DNA of 18,526 bases from Alphaproteobacteria bacterium (GTDB lineage: Bacteria; Pseudomonadota; Alphaproteobacteria; UBA828), in NCBI GenBank assembly GCA_018668475.1, contig JABJCZ010000093.1:1-18526 (forward strand), read 5' to 3'. The translations under genes and the position numbers were made by a program. Below, piece by piece: positions 7,606 to 15,916 of this stretch; positions within the stretch are counted from its first letter, which is position 1; every line of letters begins with the position of its first letter. Below the pieces are notes generated by a model. It did no database searches and was not told where the DNA came from. It saw only the letters and a program-made list of their open reading frames with translations.

Positions 7606-7630
7606 CATGACCAAAAAGGAGTTGGTCATG
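7606..7630 (+). promoter_or_regulatory. Perfect 9-bp inverted repeat enclosing the iorA ribosome binding site and start codon
   Basis: CATGACCAA (7606-7614) and TTGGTCATG (7622-7630) are exact reverse complements separated by the 7 bases AAAGGAG, which is the Shine-Dalgarno of iorA. The last three bases of the right arm are the chosen iorA ATG. In mRNA this would place the start codon in a stem and the ribosome binding site in its loop. As DNA it could be an operator half-site pair. The geometry is read directly; the function is inference. Confidence 0.6.
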
Positions 7631-8113
7631 GACATAAACATCAACGGTCGCATCGTGACGGTGCCTGAGAAGTTTCGGGACGTCACATTGCTGGAATTCA
7701 TTCGTAGTTCGGTGGGGTTGAAGGGAACCAAATACGGCTGCGGCGCTGGGCTTTGCGGCGCATGCACCGTGCATATTGATGGCGCAGCCGTTCGGTCCTG
7801 CCAGACGGTCGCCGCCGACGCCGTCGGACGGCGCGTCACGACCATCGAAGGGTTGTCCAAAGTCGCGCCGGAGGCAGGGCTTCATCCCGTGCAAACGGCG
7901 TGGATCGAAGAAGCCGTGCCGCAATGCGGCTATTGCCAGCCCGGGCAGATCATGACGGCCGTCGCGCTCCTCGCGCACGACCCCAACCCCTCTGATGACA
8001 CGATCCGGAATGAAATGAGCGGTAATCTGTGCCGTTGTGGCACCTACCCACGAATCCACCGCGCCATTGTTCGTGCCGCCCGGGAGCGAGGCAACCATGA
8101 TGTCCGCCGATAG
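7628..8113 (+). CDS. iorA: Isoquinoline 1-oxidoreductase-type small subunit, two [2Fe-2S] clusters
   Basis: This is the iron-sulphur subunit of a xanthine-oxidase-family molybdenum hydroxylase; it passes electrons away from the molybdenum centre in IorB. The 161 residues contain a plant-ferredoxin-type cluster site [16 protein letters not shown] with Cys38, 43, 46 and 58, and a second site [10 protein letters not shown] plus [11 protein letters not shown] with Cys100, 103, 135 and 137. Length and motifs are typical of the small subunit. The ATG at 7628 is chosen because AAGGAG lies 6 bases before it; an in-frame ATG at 7607 lacks this. The ribosome binding site lies inside an inverted repeat. 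Its 3' end overlaps iorB by 17 bases. It has no signal peptide, so it would travel with the Tat-exported large subunit. The natural substrate cannot be told from sequence. Confidence 0.93.
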   Translation: MDININGRIVTVPEKFRDVTLLEFIRSSVGLKGTKYGCGAGLCGACTVHIDGAAVRSCQTVAADAVGRRVTTIEGLSKVAPEAGLHPVQTAWIEEAVPQCGYCQPGQIMTAVALLAHDPNPSDDTIRNEMSGNLCRCGTYPRIHRAIVRAARERGNHDVRR

Positions 8114-10313
8114 CCACAACAGGATCAGCCGCCGACGGTTCTTGATCCGAAGTGGGTGGCTGGCTGTGGGCGCGACGGTTGTAGCGTCCTGTAGCTCCTT
8201 TCGCTCGCTCCTTCCAGCCCTGCCGACATTCGACGACCCGGAACTCGAAGACAGCTTAACCTGGGTTCAAGTGCTGCCGACCGGGGGCATCCGATTTTTC
8301 TGTCCGCGGATGGAAATGGGCCAGGGAGCGTCGCTCGGGTTGAGCCAGGTCGTCGCGGAGGAGCTCAACGTCGACCAGTCTGAGATCGAATGTGTACTCC
8401 CGAATACCCAACAGACGCCGCCTTTCAAAATGACCGTCAGCAGCGAAAGTATCGCGGATTTCTTCGACCCCGTTTCCTATGGCGCGGCGCGTCTTCGAGA
8501 GGCATTGCGCACAGTAGCGGCTAAGAAAGCGGGAATACGCCCGGGCCAAATTCGCGATGGTCGTGGGGGTTTTGTCCTGCCGGATGGAAGCGCACTTAGG
8601 TACGGCGCGTTGGTCCCGTCCGAGCCATTGGTCATATCGGACCCGGCAGTGTCAGAAGCCGAAAAAAACCCGCCGCGCTACGCCTTGCAGCGCCAAGGCG
8701 CATACAAGGCCATCGGCCACAAGTGGAAACATACCGAGCTGGAAAAAATCGTGACCGGTCAGACCGTTTTTAGCCAGGATGTCGCACTCCCTGCCATGCT
8801 ACATGGTCAGGTAATTCGCCCGCCTTCCTTTGGCGCTATACTGCTAGACGCCGATGGGCGGGTGGCCCAGGCGATGTCAGGCGTCGTCGCCGTGGTTGTC
8901 GACAAGAAGAGTAATTTTGTCGGTGTTGTGGCGGATAATCCGTTTGTCCTGCCTGGCGCAATCGAGGCAATCTCCGCCAAGTGGCATGTTGCTGACGATA
9001 TAGACCAGAACAGCCTGGACGAAATTCTCGACGTGGAGGACCTTCGGGCGCGCGATGATTTCGAACACAAGCTTGCATCGTCAGGCGATATCGACATTGG
9101 GCGGCAGCGTGCGCGGCATCGCGTTTCGGCCCGTTACGACACGCCATTCCTGGCGCACGCGGCGATGGAGCCTCGGGCCGCCGTAGCCTCGGTGGGTGGG
9201 AACCGGGTGGAAATCTGGTGCGGTAGTCAGGATCCCTTCTTTGTTCAGCGACGGGTCGCGGAGATCGTCGGCAGGGCGGAAGATGAAGTCGTTGTGTACT
9301 CTCATCGGATGGGCGGGGCGTTTGGCGGCCGCATCCGGTGCCAGGCGTCGGAGGAGGCCGCCATCCTCTCTGCTGCCGTCGATCGACCGGTTCGGGTTAG
9401 TTGGGACCGGGAAGCTGAGTTCCAGAATAACTACTTCCAACCCGTCTACTCGCACTTCATTGATGCTGGCGTTACACCAACCGGCGCGATCAGCCATTGG
9501 GACCACGATTTCGTCTCCTCGCCTATCTTGACCGGCTCAGTACCGAAGAGCATCTCCTGGGCGGTGGACATGTTCACGGCCGATGAGGGAACGGCGCGTG
9601 GCGGCATGCCCCCTTATCGGGTGGCGGATCGGCGTGTTCGCTACTCCGACGTTCGTACCGAGGTTCCCGTCGGAGCGTGGCGTGGCCTCGGCGCGGCACC
9701 TAATTCTTTCGCCATCGAGAGTGTCATGGATGAACTCGCGGCCTCGGCCGGGATCGACCCTCTGGAATTCCGATTACAAAACCTGTCGCCGACACAAGAA
9801 AGGCTGGCTGGCGTTTTACGCCGGGTCGCCAAGCTCTCCGGATGGGGTCGAGTAATGCCACAGGGCGCTGGCCGGGGCTTAGCTTGTGCGGTTTACAAGG
9901 GCGAAACGGCGGTCGCAATCGTGGTCGAGATCGAGGTAGACCGCGCAACCGGAGAAGTGCGCGCGACCAAAGTATGGTGCGCGCAAGATTGCGGGCTTGT
10001 GGTAAACCCAAACCAGGTCGAGGCTCAGATCGCCGGAAACATCGTCTGGGGGTGCGGCATGGCACTGAAGGAGCAAATCACGATCGCGGCGGGAAGCGTC
10101 GAAGAACGTAACTTCGATGGCTATGAGATTCTTCGCCACCATGAAACACCGGAGATCAACGTGGCGCTTGTCGCCCCGCCCGATACACCGCCGGTTGGGG
10201 CGGGTGAAGCGGCGATCGCGCCTGTTGCCGCGGCGATCGCCAACGCGGTGTTCGACGCCACTGGCCACCGCGCACGGCGCTTGCCAATCTGCGGCGCCAG
10301 AGTGATACCCTAG
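8097..10313 (+). CDS. iorB: Isoquinoline 1-oxidoreductase-type molybdopterin-binding large subunit with Tat signal
   Basis: This is the catalytic subunit that would bind the molybdenum cofactor (cytosine dinucleotide form in this family) and hydroxylate an N-heterocycle or oxidise an aldehyde. The start is placed at ATG 8097, with GAGG 5 bases upstream, giving 738 residues. Residues 11-32 form a Tat signal, [10 protein letters not shown] then a hydrophobic run, ending VASC, which resembles a lipobox (Cys32). Family motifs follow: [10 protein letters not shown] (about 72-81), GGAFGGR (about 406), [31 protein letters not shown], and GAGEAAIAP with the likely catalytic Glu704. The order and length match IorB rather than three-subunit xanthine dehydrogenases, and no FAD subunit is encoded nearby. 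Substrate assignment is open; the isoquinoline name is by family only. Confidence 0.92.
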   Translation: MMSADSHNRISRRRFLIRSGWLAVGATVVASCSSFRSLLPALPTFDDPELEDSLTWVQVLPTGGIRFFCPRMEMGQGASLGLSQVVAEELNVDQSEIECVLPNTQQTPPFKMTVSSESIADFFDPVSYGAARLREALRTVAAKKAGIRPGQIRDGRGGFVLPDGSALRYGALVPSEPLVISDPAVSEAEKNPPRYALQRQGAYKAIGHKWKHTELEKIVTGQTVFSQDVALPAMLHGQVIRPPSFGAILLDADGRVAQAMSGVVAVVVDKKSNFVGVVADNPFVLPGAIEAISAKWHVADDIDQNSLDEILDVEDLRARDDFEHKLASSGDIDIGRQRARHRVSARYDTPFLAHAAMEPRAAVASVGGNRVEIWCGSQDPFFVQRRVAEIVGRAEDEVVVYSHRMGGAFGGRIRCQASEEAAILSAAVDRPVRVSWDREAEFQNNYFQPVYSHFIDAGVTPTGAISHWDHDFVSSPILTGSVPKSISWAVDMFTADEGTARGGMPPYRVADRRVRYSDVRTEVPVGAWRGLGAAPNSFAIESVMDELAASAGIDPLEFRLQNLSPTQERLAGVLRRVAKLSGWGRVMPQGAGRGLACAVYKGETAVAIVVEIEVDRATGEVRATKVWCAQDCGLVVNPNQVEAQIAGNIVWGCGMALKEQITIAAGSVEERNFDGYEILRHHETPEINVALVAPPDTPPVGAGEAAIAPVAAAIANAVFDATGHRARRLPICGARVIP

Positions 10314-10378
10314 GCCAAGGCCCATCGTGTTGCGGCACGGTCATAGGGCTTGGAATTGAGCGGCGACCAACGGAGGAG

Positions 10379-11380
10379 TTGCCAATTCGCGAATTCGCCA
10401 AAGCAAGCATGGTCGATCTTGTCGTCGGCCATCTCAAACGAAATCATCTCGGTTCAATCCTACCGGAAATCGACTCGGTCGACGCTGTTCGAAATGCACG
10501 GGTCGCAACGGGTCTCAAGGCCGACATTTTGGACCTTGTCTGGCGCCATGCCGGCCCGGAAACGCTGCTGTCAATTGGGCAGAGTATTCGGGAGGTTGAA
10601 TACGACCCGATATGGCACGCCGCGGTCCGTTCGGCGGACCCGGCGTTGCTATTTGACAAGTGGCAAAGGTTTGAGGTTTTTGGCCATTCGCAGAACCGAG
10701 TGGAAATAGAGCAGATCGACGAGAAGCAAGCGGCCTTTCGGCGATACACGGTGGATGGCGGAACGCCAGCCGCACCGGAGAACTTGCTTATATGCGGCCT
10801 AATTATCGCGCTCCTGGAGGAAATCGGCTGCCTGGGCCTGCGTTGCGAGATGCCCCTTGATAATGGCGCTAAACATTGTATCCGCCAGGACGGTCGCTTC
10901 GCTTTGCCGCATGACCCAGGCAGGCTGGCAACGACTAGCTGGACGATTGGATGGCGGAGCCAATCACTGCACCTAACAAAGGCGGCATCTGCAACCGAAC
11001 TTCCGGATATCGCTTTTTCGCCGTCATGCGCTATGAGCAACCGGGTCTTGGTCGGGTCCGTGCTCCGGGCTTTGTCTCTTGATGTCGCACGACAATGGAA
11101 GATCGACGAGCTGGCGCGCCAAGCCGGTCTATCAGCGCGGTCGTTGCAACGCCGATTGCGTGAATCCAGCCAGAGCTTCTCTCGCCTTGTTCGGCTGGTT
11201 CGGGTCCATGAGGCCTGCCGTCTGCTTACCAACACCAGTGCGCCGATCACGGCAATTAGATTTTGCGCCGGATTCTCGGATAGCGCTCATTTCAGTCGTG
11301 ACTTTCGAGCGACCATTGGCATGACCCCAACTGAGTATCGCAAGGTTTACAATCTCCCGGCGAACAGCGTTCCCCATTAG
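10379..11380 (+). CDS. AraC/XylS-family transcriptional regulator
   Basis: The C-terminal ~100 residues are an AraC double helix-turn-helix: WKIDELARQAGLSARSLQRR for the first, then ITAIRFCAGFSDSAHFSRDF and the family closing signature IGMTPTEYRK. The N-terminal ~200 residues resemble the effector domain seen in AraC regulators of the arabinose-binding-like (PF12625) type, with LVWRHAGPETLLSIGQSIRE. The start is uncertain. GGAGGAG at 10372-10378 directly abuts the TTG used here, too close for normal spacing. An ATT at 10385 has ideal spacing, and an ATG at 10409 has no ribosome binding site. It lies 65 bases after iorB on the same strand, so it most likely controls iorAB in response to the enzyme's substrate; AraC/XylS regulators are known beside related N-heterocycle oxidoreductase genes. 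No copy of the iorA inverted repeat was seen near it. Confidence 0.9.
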   Translation: MPIREFAKASMVDLVVGHLKRNHLGSILPEIDSVDAVRNARVATGLKADILDLVWRHAGPETLLSIGQSIREVEYDPIWHAAVRSADPALLFDKWQRFEVFGHSQNRVEIEQIDEKQAAFRRYTVDGGTPAAPENLLICGLIIALLEEIGCLGLRCEMPLDNGAKHCIRQDGRFALPHDPGRLATTSWTIGWRSQSLHLTKAASATELPDIAFSPSCAMSNRVLVGSVLRALSLDVARQWKIDELARQAGLSARSLQRRLRESSQSFSRLVRLVRVHEACRLLTNTSAPITAIRFCAGFSDSAHFSRDFRATIGMTPTEYRKVYNLPANSVPH

Positions 11381-11419
11381 TCAACGCTGTCCCGATGGGC
11401 GCGGGCCTAGTGGTCGAAG

Positions 11420-12493
11420 TCAGGGTTTGGCAAAATAGCCGGTGTCGACCATGTATTGGAACATGTCTTCCATGGTCTCTTTCAATGGGCGGTAGGTCAC
11501 ACCCAGCTCGCGTTTGCCTTTCGAATTGTCGGCCTTCCACGGCACGTTGACCGACCCCGCCACAAAGCGGCGCTCCATCCCCATCATCGGCGCCAGCAAC
11601 CACACCAGCCATTTTGGCGCGGCTTTTTTGGGCAATGGCAAGGTGGCGCCGAAGCGGTCCTGAAGCAGGAGCAGCGTGTCCAGCAGATTGTCTTCGTGAC
11701 CTACAATGATGTTCCGCCCGTTCGCATTCGGCAGGAAGCCCGCAGCCAGGTGGGCCTGCGCGAGATCGCGCACGTCAACCACACCCCAGCCAAATCGAGG
11801 CGCGCCGCGTTTCATTGTGCCGTCGGCGGCCTGGCGCATCATGTTGAAGCTTTCCGAGGTCGCTTTGCCACCAATCGCCGGGCCCAACACCATTGCCGGG
11901 TTCACGGTGACCAGTGTCCACCGACCTTGCGCCTCCGCGATTTCCCAGGCGGCGCGTTCGGCGACCGTCTTGGAATAGAAATAGGGCTGATACTCAAGTG
12001 AGGCCGTGGTGTTCCAGACGCTTTCATCCAGCCGCCCGCCGGGGGCCCTTTGCGTGTCGATGGCATCCGTATAGATCGCCGCGCAGGACGAGGTGACCAC
12101 CACGCGCTTCACGCTGTCGGTGCGGTTGGCGGCCTCCAACACATTGCGGGTACCGTCCAGCGCAGGGTCGATCAATTCCTTCTGCGCGTCTTTCACGTCG
12201 ACCGTGAAGGGGGACGCGGTGTGAAACACCACGGCGCAGCCCTGCATGGCCTCAGCGTAGGAGCCTTCCTGCATCAGGTCGGCCGCAAAATACTTGATCT
12301 CACCGGGCGAGGCCTCGGCGATGGCATTGAGGTGTTTCAGCTTGTCGGCGTTCGACGGGTCGCGGACCGGCGCGTGCACGGTCGCCCCGGCCTCGAGCAG
12401 GCCCTTGACGACCCAACCGGCGACATACCCCGTCGCGCCGGTGACCAAAACGGGGGCAGAGGTGTCGATGGAAAAACTGGTACTGTCGGCCAT
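11420..12493 (-). CDS. NAD(P)-dependent extended SDR, dihydroflavonol-reductase-like
   Basis: This extended short-chain dehydrogenase/reductase (NAD-dependent epimerase/dehydratase fold) is most like dihydroflavonol 4-reductase, cinnamoyl-CoA reductase and yeast Gre2-type aldehyde/ketone reductases. The 357 residues show the Rossmann motif GATGYVAG (19-26), an Arg at 44 after strand 2 that favours NADPH, VVVTSSCAAIY with the catalytic Ser region (131-141), and YFYSK (171-175) as the YxxxK pair. NPAMVLGP and the VVDVRDLAQAHLAA segment are also typical of this subgroup. AAGGA lies 8 bases before the ATG. It is convergent with the AraC gene and divergent from the NTF2-like gene. The substrate is unknown; reduction of a carbonyl or aldehyde is the likeliest role. 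Confidence 0.88.
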   Translation of the reverse strand: MADSTSFSIDTSAPVLVTGATGYVAGWVVKGLLEAGATVHAPVRDPSNADKLKHLNAIAEASPGEIKYFAADLMQEGSYAEAMQGCAVVFHTASPFTVDVKDAQKELIDPALDGTRNVLEAANRTDSVKRVVVTSSCAAIYTDAIDTQRAPGGRLDESVWNTTASLEYQPYFYSKTVAERAAWEIAEAQGRWTLVTVNPAMVLGPAIGGKATSESFNMMRQAADGTMKRGAPRFGWGVVDVRDLAQAHLAAGFLPNANGRNIIVGHEDNLLDTLLLLQDRFGATLPLPKKAAPKWLVWLLAPMMGMERRFVAGSVNVPWKADNSKGKRELGVTYRPLKETMEDMFQYMVDTGYFAKP

Positions 12494-12753
12494 GTTGATG
12501 TTCCTTGTCTGCGATTTACGAGGCGCCTGCTTAACAACCGGGAACGCGCACTCTATACAGAAGTAGCGTCAAGCTTAACCGCGCCGTTGCTGTCGCCAAT
12601 TGGCGTCCGCGTTGGTCCGGGCAAATTCACGCCCGCCGCAGCAATGGGACCCGCTTGGCGCTGGCACAACAGCCTGGCATGGGTTTGAATGGTTGAGGCG
12701 GGATACGAGCCCGAATCCAACGGCTTTCAACCAACAGGCAAGCGAGGCGCAGG
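12494..12753. promoter_or_regulatory. Divergent intergenic region, no clear promoter
   Basis: These 260 bases must carry promoters for the SDR gene (minus) and the NTF2-like gene (plus), but I see no well-spaced -35/-10 pair for either. A short inverted repeat, GGTTGA (12691-12696) and TCAACC (12727-12732), lies 20 to 60 bases before the plus-strand gene and could be an operator. No open frame with coding character is present. Confidence 0.35.
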
Positions 12754-13212
12754 GTGTCAGATAATTCACGCGACGATTATGTGAAGCTGGTCGAAGTGGA
12801 CTACTTCGGCAATGTCACGAAGAACAATATCCCGGCAATTCTGGAATGTTTTACGTCGGACGCTCATGTGACCATCTACCACGGGGACGCCGTGGCCCGG
12901 CGCTTTGCCGGCAAGCCTGAGGCCGGAGAAAGCCCGCTCAGAGATTTTTTCGACCACCTGCTGGCCAACTACAACGCCGGCTTTACCAACTTTCACCATT
13001 ACGTCGATCCGGCTGAGCAACGTTGTGCCGCGCATTTTGATGTGACGCTCGAGCCTAAGGCTGGCTCAGCCTACCTTTCGGCCGGCACCCGGCACCTGAA
13101 AAACTGCAACTTCTTCAAGTGCGAGGATGGCAAAATCCACGACATGGTCCTCTACTACGCGCACCCCGGCGCCGACCCGACCGGCCCGACCGGATACCCC
13201 AAAGCCAGTTGA
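12754..13212 (+). CDS. NTF2-like / SnoaL-like fold protein
   Basis: The 152-residue protein has the features of the NTF2-like superfamily: an N-terminal helix with YVKLVEVDYFGNVTKNNIPA, the ILECFTSDAHVTIYHGD segment typical of SnoaL-like domains, a mid-protein FFDHLLANYNAGFTNFHHYV, and a final strand DGKIHDMVLYYAHPG. Members include ketosteroid isomerases, polyketide cyclases and dehydratases, and also proteins with no known activity. The start is GTG, with GAGG 6 bases upstream. It is the only plus-strand gene in region 3 and is divergent from the SDR. An isomerase, cyclase or hydratase role with the neighbouring oxidoreductases is plausible but unproven. Confidence 0.8.
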   Translation: MSDNSRDDYVKLVEVDYFGNVTKNNIPAILECFTSDAHVTIYHGDAVARRFAGKPEAGESPLRDFFDHLLANYNAGFTNFHHYVDPAEQRCAAHFDVTLEPKAGSAYLSAGTRHLKNCNFFKCEDGKIHDMVLYYAHPGADPTGPTGYPKAS

Positions 13213-13229
13213 CCTTGCCGGTACAGAGG

Positions 13230-13268
13230 ACGGGCGCCCGGCGGCCTAAGCAGGTGCGCGGCGCCCGT
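13230..13268. terminator. Possible bidirectional terminator hairpin between convergent genes
   Basis: ACGGGCGCC (13230-13238) and GGCGCCCGT (13260-13268) form a perfect 9-base-pair stem with a 21-base loop. It lies between the stop of the NTF2-like gene and the stop of the convergent ABM gene, where a shared terminator is expected. No T-tract follows on either strand, so it may act only as an mRNA 3'-end stem. Confidence 0.45.
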
Positions 13269-13294
13269 TACCCCGCAAAGGTGTGATCCAGACT

Positions 13295-13588
13295 TTAAGC
13301 GTCAGTCAGATCGAAGTAGCGGATGCTTGGCGGCTCTGCCAGGGATTCGCCGAGCTGGGCGAACACGCCAGTCTCCACACGCCACGCAAGATAGGTTTCG
13401 TAGTGGGCCTTGCTCTCGAAATGCTCGACGAGGACGAACACATCCGGGTCATCCTGGTCGCGATAGGTGTTGAGGCTGATACAGCCGTCATAACTTCGGG
13501 TGTCCGGCAATACGGTCTTCATTGAGGCCTGTAGTTCGTCGCCGGTTCCCGGCTTTGCTTTGACTTCAAGAATAATGGTGACGGCCAT
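13295..13588 (-). CDS. Antibiotic biosynthesis monooxygenase (ABM) domain protein
   Basis: The 97-residue single-domain protein has the dimeric ferredoxin-like ABM fold. It shows an N-terminal strand VTIILEVKAKPGTGDELQAS, DGCISLNTYRDQDDPDVFVL and the segment EHFESKAHYETYLAWR (YlaWR is common in this family), then a short helix and strand ending IRYFDL. Members include YgiN-like quinol monooxygenases, Lsr-type proteins and cofactor-free polyketide oxygenases. GGGGAA lies about 7 bases before the ATG. It is the last gene of the minus-strand run, about 100 bases after the GMC oxidoreductase. The substrate is unknown. Confidence 0.85.
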   Translation of the reverse strand: MAVTIILEVKAKPGTGDELQASMKTVLPDTRSYDGCISLNTYRDQDDPDVFVLVEHFESKAHYETYLAWRVETGVFAQLGESLAEPPSIRYFDLTDA

Positions 13589-13689
13589 TGGTGCTTCCCC
13601 TGTTTTTTTGAATTCAGCCGCCGTGCATGCGCCAGCGGCCCTTGTAAGGCAATACGGTAAACCTGATAGACGCCCTTGGTCCAGCCCAG

Positions 13690-15306
13690 TCAGGCGCCGG
13701 CATCTTCCAGAATCATGTCCGAGGCTTTCTCCGCGATCATAATGACCGGTGCGTTGGTGTTGGCACTGGTGACGGTGGGCATCACGGACGCGTCGACAAC
13801 GCGCAAACCCGGCACCCCGATGACGCGCAAGCGCTGATCAACGACAGCGGCGGGGTCGTCTGCTCGGCCCATCTTGCAGGTGCCGACAGGATGATAGGTC
13901 GGCAGGGCATTGCCTCGGATAAAGCCTTCCATGTCCGCATCGCTGTTCATATCGACATCTGATTTTGGCAGCGCGAGCCCCTCGAAATATGGTTTGAACG
14001 CTGGTGCCTCGACAATGTTCTTTACAATGCGGCAGCCGGCAATCATCCGATCCAGATCATCGCGCTCGCCCAGCAGGCGGGAATTGATGATCGGCGGTGC
14101 TGACGGGTCCGCCGAGCGCAGGCGGATATCGCTGCGGCTTTGGGGGCGGCAGACGTTGACCGGAATGGTCACGGCCGGACGTGCCATCATGCCGAGGCCT
14201 TCGGCAGTCAGCTCGTAGCCCGCCGGGGTGAAATGCAGCTGGACATCGGGGCGCTGCTCTTCCTCGGGCCGGGTGCGCACGAAGGCCACCGCGTGGGAGA
14301 TGGAATTTGCCGCCGGCCCCTTGCCGCGCAACAACCAGGTCGTCAAATGTTTGGCGTAGTGCCACGGCGTGACCTGGCGGTTGTAGGTCGAGATGTTCAC
14401 CTGCGCTGTTACCCAGACGACCGGATGCTCCTGCAGGTTCTGCCCGACCCCAGCGCTATCGTGAACGACCGTGATATCGTGCTCGCGCAAATGCGTCGCA
14501 GGCCCGATGCCCGAACGCATCAGGACAACCGGTGACGCCAGCGCCCCGCAGGACACGATGACCTCGCGCCCCGCGCGCTCCTCCCGCGGGTTGCCGTTGT
14601 GGGTGAAGCGAACACCGACGGCGCGGCCATCCTCCACCATCACCTGATCCGTTGCCGCACCGGTGAGCACCGTCAGGTTGGGCCGGCTGCGGGCCGGTTT
14701 CAGATAGCTTTGGGCAGTACTGTTGCGCCGGCCAAAGCGGATCGTCCCCTGGTTGGGGCCAACGCCCTCCTGTCGGGCGCCGTTATGATCCGGGTTAAAG
14801 GGAATACCGGCCTGCTGTGCAGCCTCAACAAAAACGCTCACCAGCGGATGTGGCGACGGCGTATCCGTGACAACGAGCGGGCCACTGTCGCCGTGATACT
14901 CACTGGGGCCAAGCGGGTTGGTCTCCATGCGCCGGAAAAAGGGCAGCACATCGCGATAGCTCCAGTCTGCCACATTGCCAAGCATTTTGGCCCAGTCGTC
15001 ATAGTCCTCATGCTGGCCGCGCAGATAGATCATGCCATTGATCGAGCTACTGCCACCGAGCACCTTGCCGCCCGGCCACATATCGACCCGCCCGTCCAGC
15101 GTCGGGTCCGGCTCGGACATATATTGCCAATTGAACTTCGGATTGAGGATCGCCTTGATCTCACCGGCGGGAATGCGGATTTGCGGTGAGTTATCCTCGC
15201 CGCCGGCCTCAAGCAACAACACCTTGTTGGCCGAGTTAGCCGACAGACGATTGGCCAGAACGCAGCCGGCCGAACCTGCCCCGATAATAATGTAATCCCA
15301 CGCCAT
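13690..15306 (-). CDS. GMC-family FAD-dependent alcohol/choline dehydrogenase-like oxidoreductase
   Basis: GMC flavoenzymes oxidise primary alcohols (choline, alkanols, polyethylene glycol and others) to aldehydes. The 538-residue protein starts MAWDYIIIGAGSAG, with the FAD dinucleotide motif at 9-14. The two GMC signatures are GKVLGGSSSINGMIYLRGQ and SCGALASPVVLMRSGIGP. The catalytic pair is probably His472 (YHPVGTCKMG) and Asn516 (ANTNAP), 44 residues apart as in choline oxidase. GGAGG 8 bases before the ATG supports this start over an in-frame TTG 15 bases upstream. It is most like BetA/AlkJ-type dehydrogenases, but the neighbours (VOC, ABM, M24) do not suggest choline, since no betaine aldehyde dehydrogenase is present. 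It lies 52 bases after the VOC gene. Confidence 0.92.
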   Translation of the reverse strand: MAWDYIIIGAGSAGCVLANRLSANSANKVLLLEAGGEDNSPQIRIPAGEIKAILNPKFNWQYMSEPDPTLDGRVDMWPGGKVLGGSSSINGMIYLRGQHEDYDDWAKMLGNVADWSYRDVLPFFRRMETNPLGPSEYHGDSGPLVVTDTPSPHPLVSVFVEAAQQAGIPFNPDHNGARQEGVGPNQGTIRFGRRNSTAQSYLKPARSRPNLTVLTGAATDQVMVEDGRAVGVRFTHNGNPREERAGREVIVSCGALASPVVLMRSGIGPATHLREHDITVVHDSAGVGQNLQEHPVVWVTAQVNISTYNRQVTPWHYAKHLTTWLLRGKGPAANSISHAVAFVRTRPEEEQRPDVQLHFTPAGYELTAEGLGMMARPAVTIPVNVCRPQSRSDIRLRSADPSAPPIINSRLLGERDDLDRMIAGCRIVKNIVEAPAFKPYFEGLALPKSDVDMNSDADMEGFIRGNALPTYHPVGTCKMGRADDPAAVVDQRLRVIGVPGLRVVDASVMPTVTSANTNAPVIMIAEKASDMILEDAGA

Positions 15307-15358
15307 ACTTTCCGCCTCCAACAGCCGCCGGTACGCGACCGACCAATCCGCTCAGGTG

Positions 15359-15886
15359 CTATTCACCAACCGGGCTCCATAATATTTCGACCGCCCCATT
15401 CTCGTAGGCCATGCCATCGGCATAGCACACAAGCTCCATCTGCAAACCCCAGGGGGCGAGAAAATAAACCCACGTGAGGCCCGCACTCGGGCCATCCGTC
15501 ATTGTCGTGGGCTCACCCTGGATTTCAACATCATGCGCCCGTAAATACGCGACCGCCGCCGGGATATCAGTGACGTAAAACGCCAGATGGTGGCCCCCGA
15601 CATCGCTATTGGCCGGCGGCACCGCAGCGGACCCATCAAGGGCATATTCAAACAATTCAAACGACGGGCCATTGCGGCACTTCAACATCCGCAATCGATT
15701 GACGACGGCGCGCGGATGAACATTGAGATGCACCTTCATCCAGTCATCATCTGCGGCAAAAGGGCCAGTCTCAAACACGACGACACAACCGATTACATTG
15801 ACGAAAAAATCAGTCGCCGCATCGATATCCGGCACCGTAATGCCAATGTGGTCAGTTCCGGCGAGGCCGGGTATTCCCGTGGCCAT
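15359..15886 (-). CDS. VOC (glyoxalase / extradiol dioxygenase fold) protein
   Basis: The 175-residue protein has two beta-alpha-beta-beta-beta modules of the vicinal oxygen chelate superfamily. The first module starts TDHIGITVPDIDAATDFFVN (His13) and ends SFELFEY (Glu79). The second starts GGHHLAFYVTDIPAAVAYL (His99/His100) and ends GLQMELVCY (Glu151). These are the expected positions for a metal site, so it may be an active lyase, epimerase or dioxygenase. The tail after 155 is a short extension. The AGGAAGG sequence sits 5 bases before the ATG. It is co-directional with the GMC gene downstream and the ABM gene upstream (30 bases). The exact activity cannot be told from sequence. Confidence 0.87.
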   Translation of the reverse strand: MATGIPGLAGTDHIGITVPDIDAATDFFVNVIGCVVVFETGPFAADDDWMKVHLNVHPRAVVNRLRMLKCRNGPSFELFEYALDGSAAVPPANSDVGGHHLAFYVTDIPAAVAYLRAHDVEIQGEPTTMTDGPSAGLTWVYFLAPWGLQMELVCYADGMAYENGAVEILWSPVGE

Positions 15887-15916
15887 AGCTGCCTTCCTTC
15901 TGCTGGTTTATCGTTG

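Noticed and set aside
7349..8119. A 256-codon minus-strand frame across tRNA-Ser and iorA.
   Set aside because: It runs through the tRNA gene and opposite the Fe-S cluster codons of iorA, so it is a shadow frame.
7349..11391. The 11 bases TCAACGCTGTC occur at 7349-7359 and again at 11381-11391, flanking tRNA-Ser, iorAB and the AraC gene like insertion-site repeats.
   Set aside because: Many 11-base repeats are expected by chance in a window of this size, the match does not extend on either side, and there is no transposase or integrase between the copies.
12552..12572. TTGACG and TATAGA on the minus strand upstream of the SDR gene looked like a promoter.
   Set aside because: They are only 9 bases apart, far from the 16-18 needed, so they cannot act together as a sigma-70 promoter.
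13690..15306. The GMC enzyme named as choline dehydrogenase BetA.
   Set aside because: The motifs fit the wider alcohol dehydrogenase group equally well and there is no betaine aldehyde dehydrogenase, BetI regulator or choline transporter in view.
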